Part shown: piece by piece, positions 1 to 6,494 of the stretch | Numbering within the stretch: the first letter of the stretch is position 1 | How the letters are laid out: the number at the start of each line of letters is the position of its first letter | Source of the DNA: a virus | Length of the DNA: 64,000 nucleotides | Direction: 5' to 3' (one strand) | IMG/VR virus record: IMGVR_UViG_3300037069_000769 | Location: 1-64,000 of that record | Made by a program: the position numbers and the translations under genes | The notes under the pieces: model-generated | The model's database searches: none | What the model saw: only the letters and a program-made list of their open reading frames with translations | Told to the model about the DNA's origin: nothing

Positions 1-1
1 G

Positions 2-241
2 TCAGCCAAGACTGGTGTGCGGCCTGCGTTAGTTGCTGCTGAGACCTGCGATCGATTGCTCGGCAAGGAGTGGGCCAAAGCTAACGAGTTGAAGCGAGTG
101 CGAGCGGTGATAGTGCTCAGTCTCCCTGACCCATTTGGACAGTCGCTCGGGATTACAGAGAGTGAGTTCCAAGACATTGTAGCTCAGTTGCGTGCTCAGA
201 TCAGAATTCGAGACGCGGGAAACCCATCAAACCCGAGCTAG
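2..241 (+). CDS. Partial hypothetical protein (left edge)
   Basis: The reading frame is open from the window edge to a TAG at 239-241, so the gene probably starts upstream; a GTG at 17 is an alternative start. I do not recognise the product. The last 40 bases of the gene and the following 20 bases resemble the DNA just after the 9-bp array (about 672-742): both read GAGACGCGGGA and later AGCATCCTGTGTG, and both encode an ending like R-D-A-G. This suggests the array arose beside a duplicated copy of this gene end. Confidence 0.4.
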   Translation, partial: SAKTGVRPALVAAETCDRLLGKEWAKANELKRVRAVIVLSLPDPFGQSLGITESEFQDIVAQLRAQIRIRDAGNPSNPS

Positions 242-377
242 TCTGACTGTCAGTAGCATCCTGTGTGCATGCTATTGAAGTTGTATGGTAAAGCCTGCTG
301 CTTAGCTTTGTATTGCTAAGTATGCGGGCTTTTGTTGTTTAGTGTGAGTACGTATCTGGGGAGTATTAGAGTTTAGG

Positions 378-773
378 TTGGGTGTAAGCTTCGGGCAGAA
401 TAGAAAGTACGTAGAGCATGCCTGCCTGAAAATATGTGCCAACTGTGCGAACTGTGCGAACTGTGCAAACTGTGCAAACTGTGCAAACTGTGCAAACTGT
501 GCAAACTGTGCCAACTGTGCGAACTGTGCGAACTGTGCGAACTGTGCGAACTGTGCAAACTGTGCAAACTGTGCAAACTGTGCAAACTGTGCAAACTGTG
601 CGAACTGTGCAAACTGTGCAAACTGTGCAAACTGTGCCAACTGTGCCAACTGTGCGAACTGTTGCGGGAGAAGATCAGCCTCAGAGACGCGGGATAAACC
701 TCAAACTAGATATAGTCTGAGTGTAAGCAGCATCCTGTGTGATGTTGATTTAGACTTAATTGAGTGTGCATAG
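378..773 (+). CDS. Possible Cys-Ala-Asn repeat protein
   Basis: This frame crosses the 9-bp array and would give a 131-aa protein with 25 consecutive Cys-Ala-Asn triplets (about residues 20-94) and a short C-terminal tail. The only variable base of the array is the third base of the Ala codon, so all variants are silent here and non-silent in the other frames. Against it: the only upstream start is a TTG at 378 without a clear ribosome binding site, and all three + frames are open. No family is recognised. Confidence 0.3.
   Translation: MGVSFGQNRKYVEHACLKICANCANCANCANCANCANCANCANCANCANCANCANCANCANCANCANCANCANCANCANCANCANCANCANCANCCGRRSASETRDKPQTRYSLSVSSILCDVDLDLIECA
435..659 (+). repeat. 25-copy 9-bp tandem array
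   Basis: Exactly 25 units of TGTGCNAAC, where N is C, G or A (4, 8 and 13 copies); the other eight bases never vary. Variants occur in runs (C,G,G,A5; C,G4,A5; G,A3,C,C,G), so larger blocks were duplicated. The A-type unit contains TGCAAAC, which is one half of the dispersed TGCAAACGTTTGCA palindrome. There are no spacers, so it is not a CRISPR. Confidence 0.95.
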
Positions 774-886
774 CGGTAGAGCCTAGTGGGAGTAGTCCTG
801 CTGGGCTCAGTTCGTTGATGCTTCAGAGAGCGTCTGGGCTGTAATAGAGTTATGGGTGTTACCTCTTATTAAGTGCTGCCCCGCAG

Positions 887-937
887 TAGGCACTAGACGT
901 AACTGCTTACGGCATAACGACTTACGTCTAGTGCCTA
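887..937. repeat. 16-bp inverted repeat (hairpin)
   Basis: Arms at 887-902 and 922-937 are perfect reverse complements (TAGGCACTAGACGTAA), separated by 19 nt. No T-run follows, so it is not a typical terminator. Confidence 0.85.
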
Positions 938-998
938 TGCCGCATGCTGCTACCTCGGGTGCAAGAGTAATGTTACAATGCTTGCAAGTGAGTCAGAT

Positions 999-1012
999 TG
1001 CAAACGTTTGCA
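999..1012. repeat. TGCAAACGTTTGCA dispersed palindrome
   Basis: Perfect copy in the gene-poor region, not near a gene start. Confidence 0.95.
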
Positions 1013-1344
1013 CAAGCGGGAAACACCTTGAAATCACCACAAGACTGCTTGCTCAGCAACCCCTGCGAGGGAGTTTCGGGCAACACACCTAAGATAATAC
1101 CTAAGTATATAAGTGCAGGCTAAATACCACAAGCGGGCAAACACTAAGAATATATTCCTGACTAAGTATCTAAGTTACTAAGAGAATAAGAGTATATAGG
1201 TTAAGAGGCTAAATAACACGGTCAGGCGAACGCTCTATTAACCTATATACCATATTCGGGCCAACCGCTCTAATTACACTCGCAGGCCCAAACACCACAA
1301 TATACACATATTACATAATAGATATAACTACTATATACATCCTA

Positions 1345-1506
1345 TATTACTCAATACGTCTATCCCTCACGTTTTACCCATCCGTTAAACTCGGTCGGCT
1401 TTACCCCTCTGCTAAACTCCGCTCACTTTACCCATCCGTTAAACTCCGCGAACTTTACCCCGTTCGCCTATCCCTCACGGTTTACTCATCTGTTCTATCC
1501 CTTAAC
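1345..1506 (+). repeat. Six 27-bp tandem units, iteron-like
   Basis: Units begin at 1345, 1372, 1399, 1426, 1453 and 1480 with an exact 27-bp period. The core is CTTTACCCATCCGTTAAACT in the best copies; units 1 and 4 share the ending TATCCCTCACG. The frame across them is open from 1327 to 1598 but has no start codon. Iterons of a replication origin are one explanation; a degenerate 9-codon repeat is another. Confidence 0.75.
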
Positions 1507-2003
1507 TATGAGAGCAACCCATACAAACCCTTCAAATCCCCCATTCTGCATAGTCGGGCCAACCCACCCAACCATTATAACCCTTATATCTGACCTATCT
1601 TACCATACTTACCTATCTGACACACTTGATATAACCTCTACACCTGCCTGAAAAGCTCCATTTGACCTATTCGACCCAAAAGTTGCACTCTGCCTAACTG
1701 ATGTAACCTGCCTATCCCACCCATCTGGCCCAATTGAGTGCCCATTTCAGCAGTGTGGAGTTGCAAAACTATCAAAGCTTATGCTTTTTATTTTTTCTAG
1801 TAACTTTTTAGCCTAAGTATATCCACTTTTCGCCTCCTAGATCGCCATTTTCTCTTACTTTCGCCTAATTTAGCTCGGGTAGACCGTACTCTTCGGTGGA
1901 ATACCGACTCTTTAGCTTGACACTGTCAAAAAAGTGTAGTCAAATTGATGACAGTCTCTTCTCGGGACTCCCGTTTTCTCACGTTCTCTCCCGTAATATC
2001 ACT

Positions 2004-2017
2004 TGCAAACGTTTGCA
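2004..2017. repeat. TGCAAACGTTTGCA dispersed palindrome
   Basis: Perfect copy, about 290 bp upstream of the promoter at 2305. Confidence 0.95.
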
Positions 2018-2304
2018 CGGGCTAGGTTAGACTAAAAGTCACTTTTTAACTTTTCGTTTATCCTTAAGTCAATTTTTAAGCCTCAAAAACACAGGAATTT
2101 ACTGCATGTAAGCTTACGGGTAAAGTCTACCGGTAGCTCGCATGGAGGGGTCGGGTGAACGCCCTACATATAACCCGCTTTGAAGCATAGTCGGGCTCTC
2201 CCTGATACACCTAAATACACCTAGGTAGGGGACTCGCGGGCCTCCCGCCCAAAACCGCTTATTCTTCATTCTTCTGACTTACGGTTCTCGAAACTTCTAC
2301 CTTA

Positions 2305-2333
2305 TTGACATTGCGATAAACGTATGCTATAAT
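2305..2333 (+). promoter_or_regulatory. Sigma-70 promoter for the small-protein array
   Basis: TTGACA (2305-2310), 17-bp spacer, TATAAT (2328-2333): a full consensus match. Transcription would start near 2340, which is the ATG of the next small frame, so that message may be leaderless. Confidence 0.88.
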
Positions 2334-2339
2334 TACACT

Positions 2340-2405
2340 ATGGGCCCGATTACCCGAAAAACTAGCTTCCAAGATCAGATAGATTTTCTTCGGTTGGAAC
2401 AATGA
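2340..2405 (+). CDS. 21-aa leader or remnant peptide
   Basis: ATG lies at the predicted transcription start and the stop overlaps the next ATG as ATGA. The end, F-Q-D-Q-I-D-F-L-R-L-E, resembles the C-terminal signature of the paralogous family that follows (Q-E-E-F-L-x-x-E), so this may be the tail of a lost copy, retained as a coupled leader. Confidence 0.4.
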   Translation: MGPITRKTSFQDQIDFLRLEQ

Positions 2406-2608
2406 CTGGATTCAAGTTTAAGGTCGGAGATGCTGTTACTATCTCGGGAGGAATTTACATCATCTTAGACATTTATACCGAGATAAACGGGTTCATCAAA
2501 TGGCATGTTATGGGGTGTAGAACTGGAAAGCTTACTACGTGGATGCCCCATATCTACGAGTGTAGGCTGGTAGATCAAGAAGAATTTCTCAACATTGAGA
2601 ACGGGTGA
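2402..2608 (+). CDS. Small paralogous array protein 1
   Basis: 68 aa. It shows the family layout seen through 6756: an N-terminal [FL]-x-V-G-D motif (residues 5-9), a hydrophobic strand (here IIILDI-like, about 19-25), a variable middle, and a C-terminal D-Q-E-E-F-L-x-I-E motif. The pattern of short strands around a G-D turn suggests a small beta-barrel (SH3- or KOW-like), but that is inference. The start overlaps the leader peptide stop as ATGA, which implies translational coupling. Function unknown. Confidence 0.8.
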   Translation: MTGFKFKVGDAVTISGGIYIILDIYTEINGFIKWHVMGCRTGKLTTWMPHIYECRLVDQEEFLNIENG

Positions 2609-2622
2609 TGCGTGGTTGACCG

Positions 2623-2886
2623 ATGAGTTACCTTCCTTACGATTTGAAGTTGCGTGAGCTTTTTGAGGTGGGCGACGTAGTGATCTTGGGTAAAGGGTTA
2701 CTACTGATAGTAGATTGTTTCTACGATCCTCTAACCACTGGGCAATTTTGTGTGGTTGACAGTACGGACGGCAGACGTGGGGATGTATGGCCTCCCGCTC
2801 AATCCGAGTATCGGACTATCGCCCAAGAGATATTCCTTCAAGTTGAGACAGAGTTGGATAGGGTAAGTGCGTTGGGAGTTAGGTAG
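2623..2886 (+). CDS. Small paralogous array protein 2
   Basis: 87 aa with F-E-V-G-D-V-V near residue 14, the strand LLLIVD, and C-terminal A-Q-E-I-F-L-Q-V-E followed by an extra 14-residue tail. Starts 14 nt after protein 1. Member of the same tandem family; function unknown. Confidence 0.8.
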   Translation: MSYLPYDLKLRELFEVGDVVILGKGLLLIVDCFYDPLTTGQFCVVDSTDGRRGDVWPPAQSEYRTIAQEIFLQVETELDRVSALGVR

Positions 2887-3134
2887 TGCAAACGTTTGCA
2901 AAAGACCTTAAAGTCGGCGACGTCGTACACTTCCCATCTCTTGCCAAAGACGGCAGTGTATTGTGGCTCGTTGTTGACATTGCCATCACCCAGTCTCTCG
3001 CGGGAAGACGTGTCTGGACACTGTTTTCCGGAATTCACTCACTGAATGTTACCGCTGTTGATCGTCTCACCGCCATATACGACTTAGTACCTCAAGAAGC
3101 TTTCCTGCTGGCGGAGAATCAGTATGCCGGTTAG
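2886..3134 (+). CDS. Small paralogous array protein 3
   Basis: 82 aa, GTG start overlapping the previous TAG by one base. The dispersed palindrome covers the first codons, so the protein begins M-Q-T-F-A-K before the family motif L-K-V-G-D-V-V. It has LVVDI and the C-terminal P-Q-E-A-F-L-L-A-E. Because the palindrome encodes the N terminus here, it would control this start directly if it binds a protein. Confidence 0.8.
   Translation: MQTFAKDLKVGDVVHFPSLAKDGSVLWLVVDIAITQSLAGRRVWTLFSGIHSLNVTAVDRLTAIYDLVPQEAFLLAENQYAG
2887..2900. repeat. TGCAAACGTTTGCA dispersed palindrome
   Basis: Perfect copy overlapping the GTG start at 2886. Confidence 0.95.
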
Positions 3135-3146
3135 GTGTCTTGATGA

Positions 3147-3245
3147 AGTGACAGTGGAACACCTGCTGACGCAGTTGCTTGGGACTACCCGTACACCGTA
3201 ATCCCACAAGAAGAGTTCATTGGTCAAGAAAATGCTGGATATTAA
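3147..3245 (+). pseudogene. Decayed array member (C-terminal half only)
   Basis: The frame reads ...V-I-P-Q-E-E-F-I-G-Q-E-N-A-G-Y-stop, the family C-terminal signature, but the N-terminal half with the V-G-D motif is missing and stops occur just upstream (3132, 3141, 3144). It lies between intact members at the place where a full gene would be expected, and overlaps the start of the next member. Confidence 0.6.
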
Positions 3246-3477
3246 GGTGGGAGACTGTTTTGCGGTATCCGGGTTAGCGTACGGTTCTGATGGAACTCCC
3301 AAGGTTGAGGTGGTTGTAGTTCTTGAGGTTTACACCGTAGCGGGGCGGATTGTGCGGTTAAAGACTGATCGAGCAGACGGTCAGCGTGTGAACTTCGCTC
3401 CTACTGGCGTTGCTCTTAGATCGATCCCTCAGAAAACGTTTTTGTCAGAGGAACGCTGTGAAGCCCGAAGACATTAA
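3232..3477 (+). CDS. Small paralogous array protein 4
   Basis: 81 aa from the ATG at 3232, chosen over a TTG at 3220 because it places the family motif I-K-V-G-D at residues 4-8. A long V-V-V-V-L-E-V strand and P-Q-K-T-F-L-S-E-E near the C terminus follow. It ends inside the next member. Function unknown. Confidence 0.78.
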   Translation: MLDIKVGDCFAVSGLAYGSDGTPKVEVVVVLEVYTVAGRIVRLKTDRADGQRVNFAPTGVALRSIPQKTFLSEERCEARRH

Positions 3478-3676
3478 AGTCGGGATGACCGTGAGACTGA
3501 CTAGCTCTCGACTGGCTTTAGTGCTTGAAATTTTTACAGGGCATTACGGAGAGATGCGAGCAGAGGTGCGTACTCCGGGAGGACTGCTAGGGAACTGTTC
3601 TCTCACTGATATAGTTGAGCAGCATTCTCAGCAGGAGTACCTTGAGGTAGAAGGCCGTTGGAATAACGATACTTAG
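3458..3676 (+). CDS. Small paralogous array protein 5
   Basis: 72 aa, GTG start overlapping the previous gene by 20 nt. It has I-K-V-G-M-T-V at residues 6-12 (the usual D is M), the strand LALVLEI, and Q-Q-E-Y-L-E-V-E near the end. The start is inferred from alignment with the family. Confidence 0.72.
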   Translation: MKPEDIKVGMTVRLTSSRLALVLEIFTGHYGEMRAEVRTPGGLLGNCSLTDIVEQHSQQEYLEVEGRWNNDT

Positions 3677-3682
3677 GAAATT

Positions 3683-3696
3683 TGCAAACGTTTGCA
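3683..3696. repeat. TGCAAACGTTTGCA dispersed palindrome
   Basis: Perfect copy ending 1 nt before the ATG at 3698. Confidence 0.95.
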
Positions 3697-3697
3697 C

Positions 3698-3931
3698 ATG
3701 ACGTATCGGTCCATGAAATTCGCTGATGACTTCCAGCCGGGAGATGTGTTCTACACTGAGGATGAACTCTGCTTAGTAGTAGATACTCAGATACCTTCAG
3801 GAGACAAGGATTACTTCATCAAGCTGTGGGTGGTAAGCTCGATTGGAAACTGCCTAACTGTTGAGTACGATATAGCTACTTTGGTGGAAGTTCGGAGCCA
3901 AGAGGAATTCCTTAATGCAGAAAACTCCTGA
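3698..3931 (+). CDS. Small paralogous array protein 6
   Basis: 77 aa. F-Q-P-G-D-V-F near residue 13, LCLVVD strand, and S-Q-E-E-F-L-N-A-E at the C terminus, the cleanest copy of the family signature. The palindrome occupies the place where a ribosome binding site would be, so either this start is weak or translation is coupled to the gene before it. Confidence 0.8.
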   Translation: MTYRSMKFADDFQPGDVFYTEDELCLVVDTQIPSGDKDYFIKLWVVSSIGNCLTVEYDIATLVEVRSQEEFLNAENS

Positions 3932-4073
3932 CCAATTTGTGCCCGGAGACGTGTTTGAATTTTCTCCCGGAAGTGTAGACACCCTGTATTGCGTATTAGT
4001 GCTTAATATATCTAGCACTAATGGAACTAAAAAAATCAATAAATTTTGTAATAAATTTATTGATTTTAGATAA
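3915..4073 (+). pseudogene. 5' part of array member split by an insert
   Basis: Begins like the other members (F-V-P-G-D-V-F at residues 8-14 and CVLVLNI), then runs into AT-rich DNA and stops at 4071. The missing C-terminal half, with E-P-E-E-F-L-R-I-E, is found in frame 0.75 kb downstream (4766-4870). The start overlaps the end of protein 6, as is usual in this operon. If the insert is removed from the RNA the gene is intact; otherwise it is broken. Confidence 0.6.
4032..4067. repeat. 15-bp AT-rich inverted repeat
   Basis: Arms 4032-4046 and 4053-4067 are perfect reverse complements with a 6-nt loop, near the left end of the insert. Confidence 0.8.
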
Positions 4074-4084
4074 ATTTAATTACG
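4052..4084 (+). repeat. 33-bp flanking repeat, left copy
   Basis: Nearly identical to 4467-4499; both contain TTTAGATAAATTTA followed by TTACG, and each can fold on itself (TAAATTTAT/ATAAATTTA). The two copies bracket the 105-aa gene. Confidence 0.75.
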
Positions 4085-4130
4085 CAAGCACCCAAGATAA
4101 ACCCGCATCATCAATATAAAGGAAGAAAAC

Positions 4131-4448
4131 ATGAAACTTACAATACGAAAATGCGAACTCACGGGCGCTGGGTGGTATATAATCGAACGAGCCGTGCCGA
4201 GATGGACGGTAGAAAATGGAGAGCGGTTTTCTGATGCTGATGTTGAGGGCAGGGGAGCGGAAATGCTTGCAATTGCTGACGCTATTAAAAATCGAGGGCA
4301 TGTGGCATTTCGAAGATGTGCGGTAAATGTCGTCAATGAACGAGTTTTCTTTTGGAGTCCGAGGAATAGTTCCCACTATGGTGAATGCAATCTCTCGGAA
4401 GCGGACGAATTGGCAGAACTCATTTTGAACACTGTCCCTCCAAGGTAA
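4131..4448 (+). CDS. Hypothetical protein inside the insert
   Basis: 105 aa with a strong ribosome binding site (AAGGAAG) 7 nt before the ATG. I do not recognise it: there is no HNH, GIY-YIG or LAGLIDADG motif that would mark a homing endonuclease. It is charged, with a central helix-like stretch (EMLAIADAIKN) and several Cys and Trp residues, and sits between direct repeats within the element that splits an array gene. Confidence 0.6.
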   Translation: MKLTIRKCELTGAGWYIIERAVPRWTVENGERFSDADVEGRGAEMLAIADAIKNRGHVAFRRCAVNVVNERVFFWSPRNSSHYGECNLSEADELAELILNTVPPR

Positions 4449-4466
4449 CACTCAAACAACTTGTAG

Positions 4467-4499
4467 TAAATTTATCGTATTTAGATAAATTTACTTACG
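4467..4499 (+). repeat. 33-bp flanking repeat, right copy
   Basis: Right-hand partner of 4052-4084, starting 19 nt after the stop of the 105-aa gene; contains the perfect inverted repeat TAAATTTATC/GATAAATTTA. Confidence 0.75.
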
Positions 4500-4732
4500 T
4501 CTGCACAACAGGTGATTGTCCCGCTAATCAATTTCCTAAAATTAGTCATCCCCTTGAGAATGTAACATTCAAACTCAATGGAAAACCAAATGAAAACTGG
4601 ATTGCGACAGGCGATTGCACGGAGGTGTATCAACGTAGGCTACAGGATAGCTATGTATCTGGCTGTTGATTAGTCATCCCTTTGTTACATCAATTCAAAC
4701 CGTTTTCGGTAAGGGATAGAGTCTATAAAGAC

Positions 4733-4783
4733 AGCAAGACCACGCACGGTATCAATTTTATTTAATACCGCGTTGGTCTTTGC
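4733..4783 (+). repeat. Long imperfect hairpin near the insert end
   Basis: CAAGACCA...TGGTCTTTG, CGC...GCG and GGTAT...ATACC form a roughly 16-bp stem with small bulges. It is not followed by a T-run. A peripheral helix of an intron RNA is possible. Confidence 0.5.
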
Positions 4784-4870
4784 CATAATCTATCCATTAC
4801 TATCCTGCGGGAGCCCGAAGAATTTTTACGCATCGAGCTTGAGAATAGTCTTTACTTTGATGTCTACTGA
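4766..4870 (+). pseudogene. 3' part of the split array member
   Basis: In-frame sequence ending with R-E-P-E-E-F-L-R-I-E-L-E, the family C-terminal signature, and a stop whose last base is the A of the next ATG, the same junction style as other members. The preserved junction argues that this half was functional until recently or still is through splicing. Confidence 0.6.
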
Positions 4871-5127
4871 TGATAAAAACTTCAGATGAGATACGGCCCG
4901 GAGACGTGTTCTGGCATCCCCGAGGGGAATTCTATATGGTACTGGAGTATACCCGCGAAGACTTAAGTGGCCCTTGGGCAGATGGCATACCTGACGTGTT
5001 GGGAACTGCTCACGTACAGTACGAGACAGGCGAAATAAACGAGACTCTGTACTTCACTTCTAATAGAGTTTACACGTTTCCCCAGCTTATCTTCCTCGAA
5101 GCAGAATCTGCAAACGTTTGCAAATGA
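4870..5127 (+). CDS. Small paralogous array protein 8
   Basis: 85 aa. I-R-P-G-D-V-F at residues 8-14, the strand MVLEY, a longer and more acidic middle, then F-P-Q-L-I-F-L-E-A-E. The palindrome near the 3' end encodes the last residues (A-N-V-C). The stop overlaps the next ATG. Confidence 0.8.
   Translation: MIKTSDEIRPGDVFWHPRGEFYMVLEYTREDLSGPWADGIPDVLGTAHVQYETGEINETLYFTSNRVYTFPQLIFLEAESANVCK
5109..5122. repeat. TGCAAACGTTTGCA dispersed palindrome
   Basis: Perfect copy at the end of one array gene, ending 1 nt before the ATG of the next at 5124. Confidence 0.95.
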
Positions 5128-5345
5128 GTAGAATTGTCTCCAAATTTTCTGAGTTGTGTCCGGGTGACTGCATTCACCTAATTAAGTTTGACGTTTGGGC
5201 CGTAGTTATATCTCCGCACTTCAAGTTCGATGGACGTATTGATGCCGTGCTGGCTATGAACGGCGGTGGGGGCATCGATACTGTTTGTGAAACGATAACT
5301 TGGGAAGTAGTTCCGCAAGTCGAATTCCTTAGACGAGAAGGATAA
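5124..5345 (+). CDS. Small paralogous array protein 9
   Basis: 73 aa. L-C-P-G-D-C-I near residue 11, WAVVI strand, glycine-rich turn (GGGG), and V-P-Q-V-E-F-L-R-R-E at the C terminus. ATG at 5124 preferred over the upstream TTG because it overlaps the previous stop as ATGA. Confidence 0.8.
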   Translation: MSRIVSKFSELCPGDCIHLIKFDVWAVVISPHFKFDGRIDAVLAMNGGGGIDTVCETITWEVVPQVEFLRREG

Positions 5346-5348
5346 ACG

Positions 5349-5759
5349 ATGAGCTTAGAGTTAATCGAAACCTGTATGAAGGATTATCCACTGCATACTC
5401 CTGACTGCGTGATTAAGTTTAGAGAAACTCATGCCATCTTTATCGGGTGGTTTTCCCGAGGTGACGGGTTCACGCAGCGAAAGGAGTCTGACTTATTGGA
5501 ATTGCAGATTGAGGGGCAAACTTGCTACATTAACTCAATTCAACTACAGCGTGAGAATTGTGGTGTAGGGTTGGGGTATGCCCTTTATATGAAAGCTGAG
5601 GAAATAGCTCGGGCACTCAAATGTACTTCTATGCAGATGACGCCTTCAGGTTGGGTATTAGGTGCTGGGGAGAATGCGGGCGAGACTAGGATGGACTATT
5701 GCATTCGGAAACTCCGATATTGGCAGATTTCGGAGTGGGAGGTATGCAAGAGATTATGA
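5349..5759 (+). CDS. GNAT-like N-acetyltransferase
   Basis: 136 aa. The stretch R-E-N-C-G-V-G-L-G-Y-A-L-Y (about residues 74-86) fits the acetyl-CoA-binding motif A of GNAT enzymes (R/Q-x-x-G-x-G/A), with I-N-S-I-Q-L before it as the usual preceding strand. The C-terminal half is short, so the enzyme is near the minimal GNAT size. It sits inside the small-protein array with close spacing on both sides; the acceptor is unknown and could be an array protein. Confidence 0.6.
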   Translation: MSLELIETCMKDYPLHTPDCVIKFRETHAIFIGWFSRGDGFTQRKESDLLELQIEGQTCYINSIQLQRENCGVGLGYALYMKAEEIARALKCTSMQMTPSGWVLGAGENAGETRMDYCIRKLRYWQISEWEVCKRL

Positions 5760-6028
5760 GTGGGAGCCCCCTAGCAGAACGGCTATGGTTATCTGAGATG
5801 CCTATAGGCCAAGCTTTCCTAAGACACGGTTCGCACGTTAGTATGTGGCTACTGCTTGACTGGCACATAACGTTTGACAGGTATTGGGCAGTGATAGTTC
5901 CTTGGAATGACCCCAAGGGTTGGACGTGCATGTCTAACGAGATGTACGATCTGGTATCGGCTGAAGAGTTGATAGCCTACGAGCGTGCAGCGGATGGGCT
6001 CCACTTAATCGCTGAGATAACGCTATGA
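5756..6028 (+). CDS. Divergent array family protein
   Basis: 90 aa from the ATG overlapping the GNAT stop (ATGA). The ending S-A-E-E-L-I-A-Y-E and the strand YWAVIVPW match the family pattern weakly, and the V-G-D motif is not evident. Probably a diverged member; function unknown. Confidence 0.62.
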   Translation: MSGSPLAERLWLSEMPIGQAFLRHGSHVSMWLLLDWHITFDRYWAVIVPWNDPKGWTCMSNEMYDLVSAEELIAYERAADGLHLIAEITL

Positions 6029-6273
6029 GTGTTCCGTCTACAGACTGGCCTTTGCGGATGCAAAATGCTGTACAGCTACAGATTGGGGATGTGTTATATA
6101 GGGCGTTGAACCTTAACCTGATTTACGAAGTTCAGCACAGTGAGTACCTCATTAAGTTATGGGCATTCTCTCCGGAGCATTCTCATCGCTGTTTTGAGCT
6201 ACCTCACTTAGATCGGGTGGAAGTGCACACGCAAGAAGAGTTTTTACACTGCGAGAAAACATGGGGCTTGTAA
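6025..6273 (+). CDS. Small paralogous array protein 10
   Basis: 82 aa. L-Q-I-G-D-V-L near residue 20, a LIYEV strand, K-L-W-A-F as in protein 6 (K-L-W-V-V), and T-Q-E-E-F-L-H-C-E at the C terminus. ATGA overlap with the preceding gene. Confidence 0.8.
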   Translation: MSVPSTDWPLRMQNAVQLQIGDVLYRALNLNLIYEVQHSEYLIKLWAFSPEHSHRCFELPHLDRVEVHTQEEFLHCEKTWGL

Positions 6274-6494
6274 TTCGGGTCAAGGATATAAAACCGGGTG
6301 ACTGTGTTCGGCTGGGAGATATGCACTATTTTCTTGTAGTAGATGTGCGGAAATTACCTAGGACAACAGAGCTTATCGGAGAGACCGCAGCTACTTGGAT
6401 GTATAACACCCAAACCCCCGAGTACGTGCCTCCCGAAGAATTTCTAAAGTATGGACGCATGATTGAGAAGGTGACTGATGGGACACATTCCTGA
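6261..6494 (+). CDS. Small paralogous array protein 11
   Basis: 77 aa. I-K-P-G-D-C-V at residues 10-16, the strand YFLVVDV, and V-P-P-E-E-F-L-K-Y followed by a 16-residue tail. Overlaps the previous gene by 13 nt and the next by 17 nt. Confidence 0.8.
   Translation: MGLVIRVKDIKPGDCVRLGDMHYFLVVDVRKLPRTTELIGETAATWMYNTQTPEYVPPEEFLKYGRMIEKVTDGTHS

Larger units (their letters stand above)
774..2304. other. Gene-poor AT-rich region
   Basis: About 1.5 kb without a convincing gene on either strand. It holds a 16-bp-stem hairpin (887-937), two dispersed palindromes, six 27-bp tandem units (1345-1506), and irregular copies of a short CGGGCNAAC-like word (around 1019, 1077, 1134, 1256, 1554). A replication origin or other cis-acting region is possible, but nothing here proves it. 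Confidence 0.6.
4028..4795 (+). other. Insert interrupting an array gene
   Basis: About 0.75 kb lying between the two halves of one array gene; the ends cannot be fixed exactly. It contains a 15-bp perfect hairpin (4032-4067), a 105-aa frame with its own good ribosome binding site, two 33-bp AT-rich direct copies flanking that frame (4052-4084 and 4467-4499), two copies of ATTAGTCATCCC (about 4541 and 4671), an ATCCCTT/AAGGGAT pairing, and a strong stem at 4733-4783. A self-splicing intron would explain a retained 3' half; a small mobile element is the alternative. No group I core could be assigned with certainty. Confidence 0.55.

Noticed and set aside
302-649. Minus-strand genes across the 9-bp array (repeats of A-Q-F or H-S-L)
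   Set aside because: They arise only because a 9-bp repeat stays open in all frames; variants are non-silent there and no ribosome site is seen.
435-659. CRISPR array
   Set aside because: The 9-bp units follow each other without spacers and no Cas gene is present.
4385-4669. 94-aa frame inside the insert
   Set aside because: It overlaps the 105-aa gene for most of its start, has no ribosome site, and covers the repeat and stem region.
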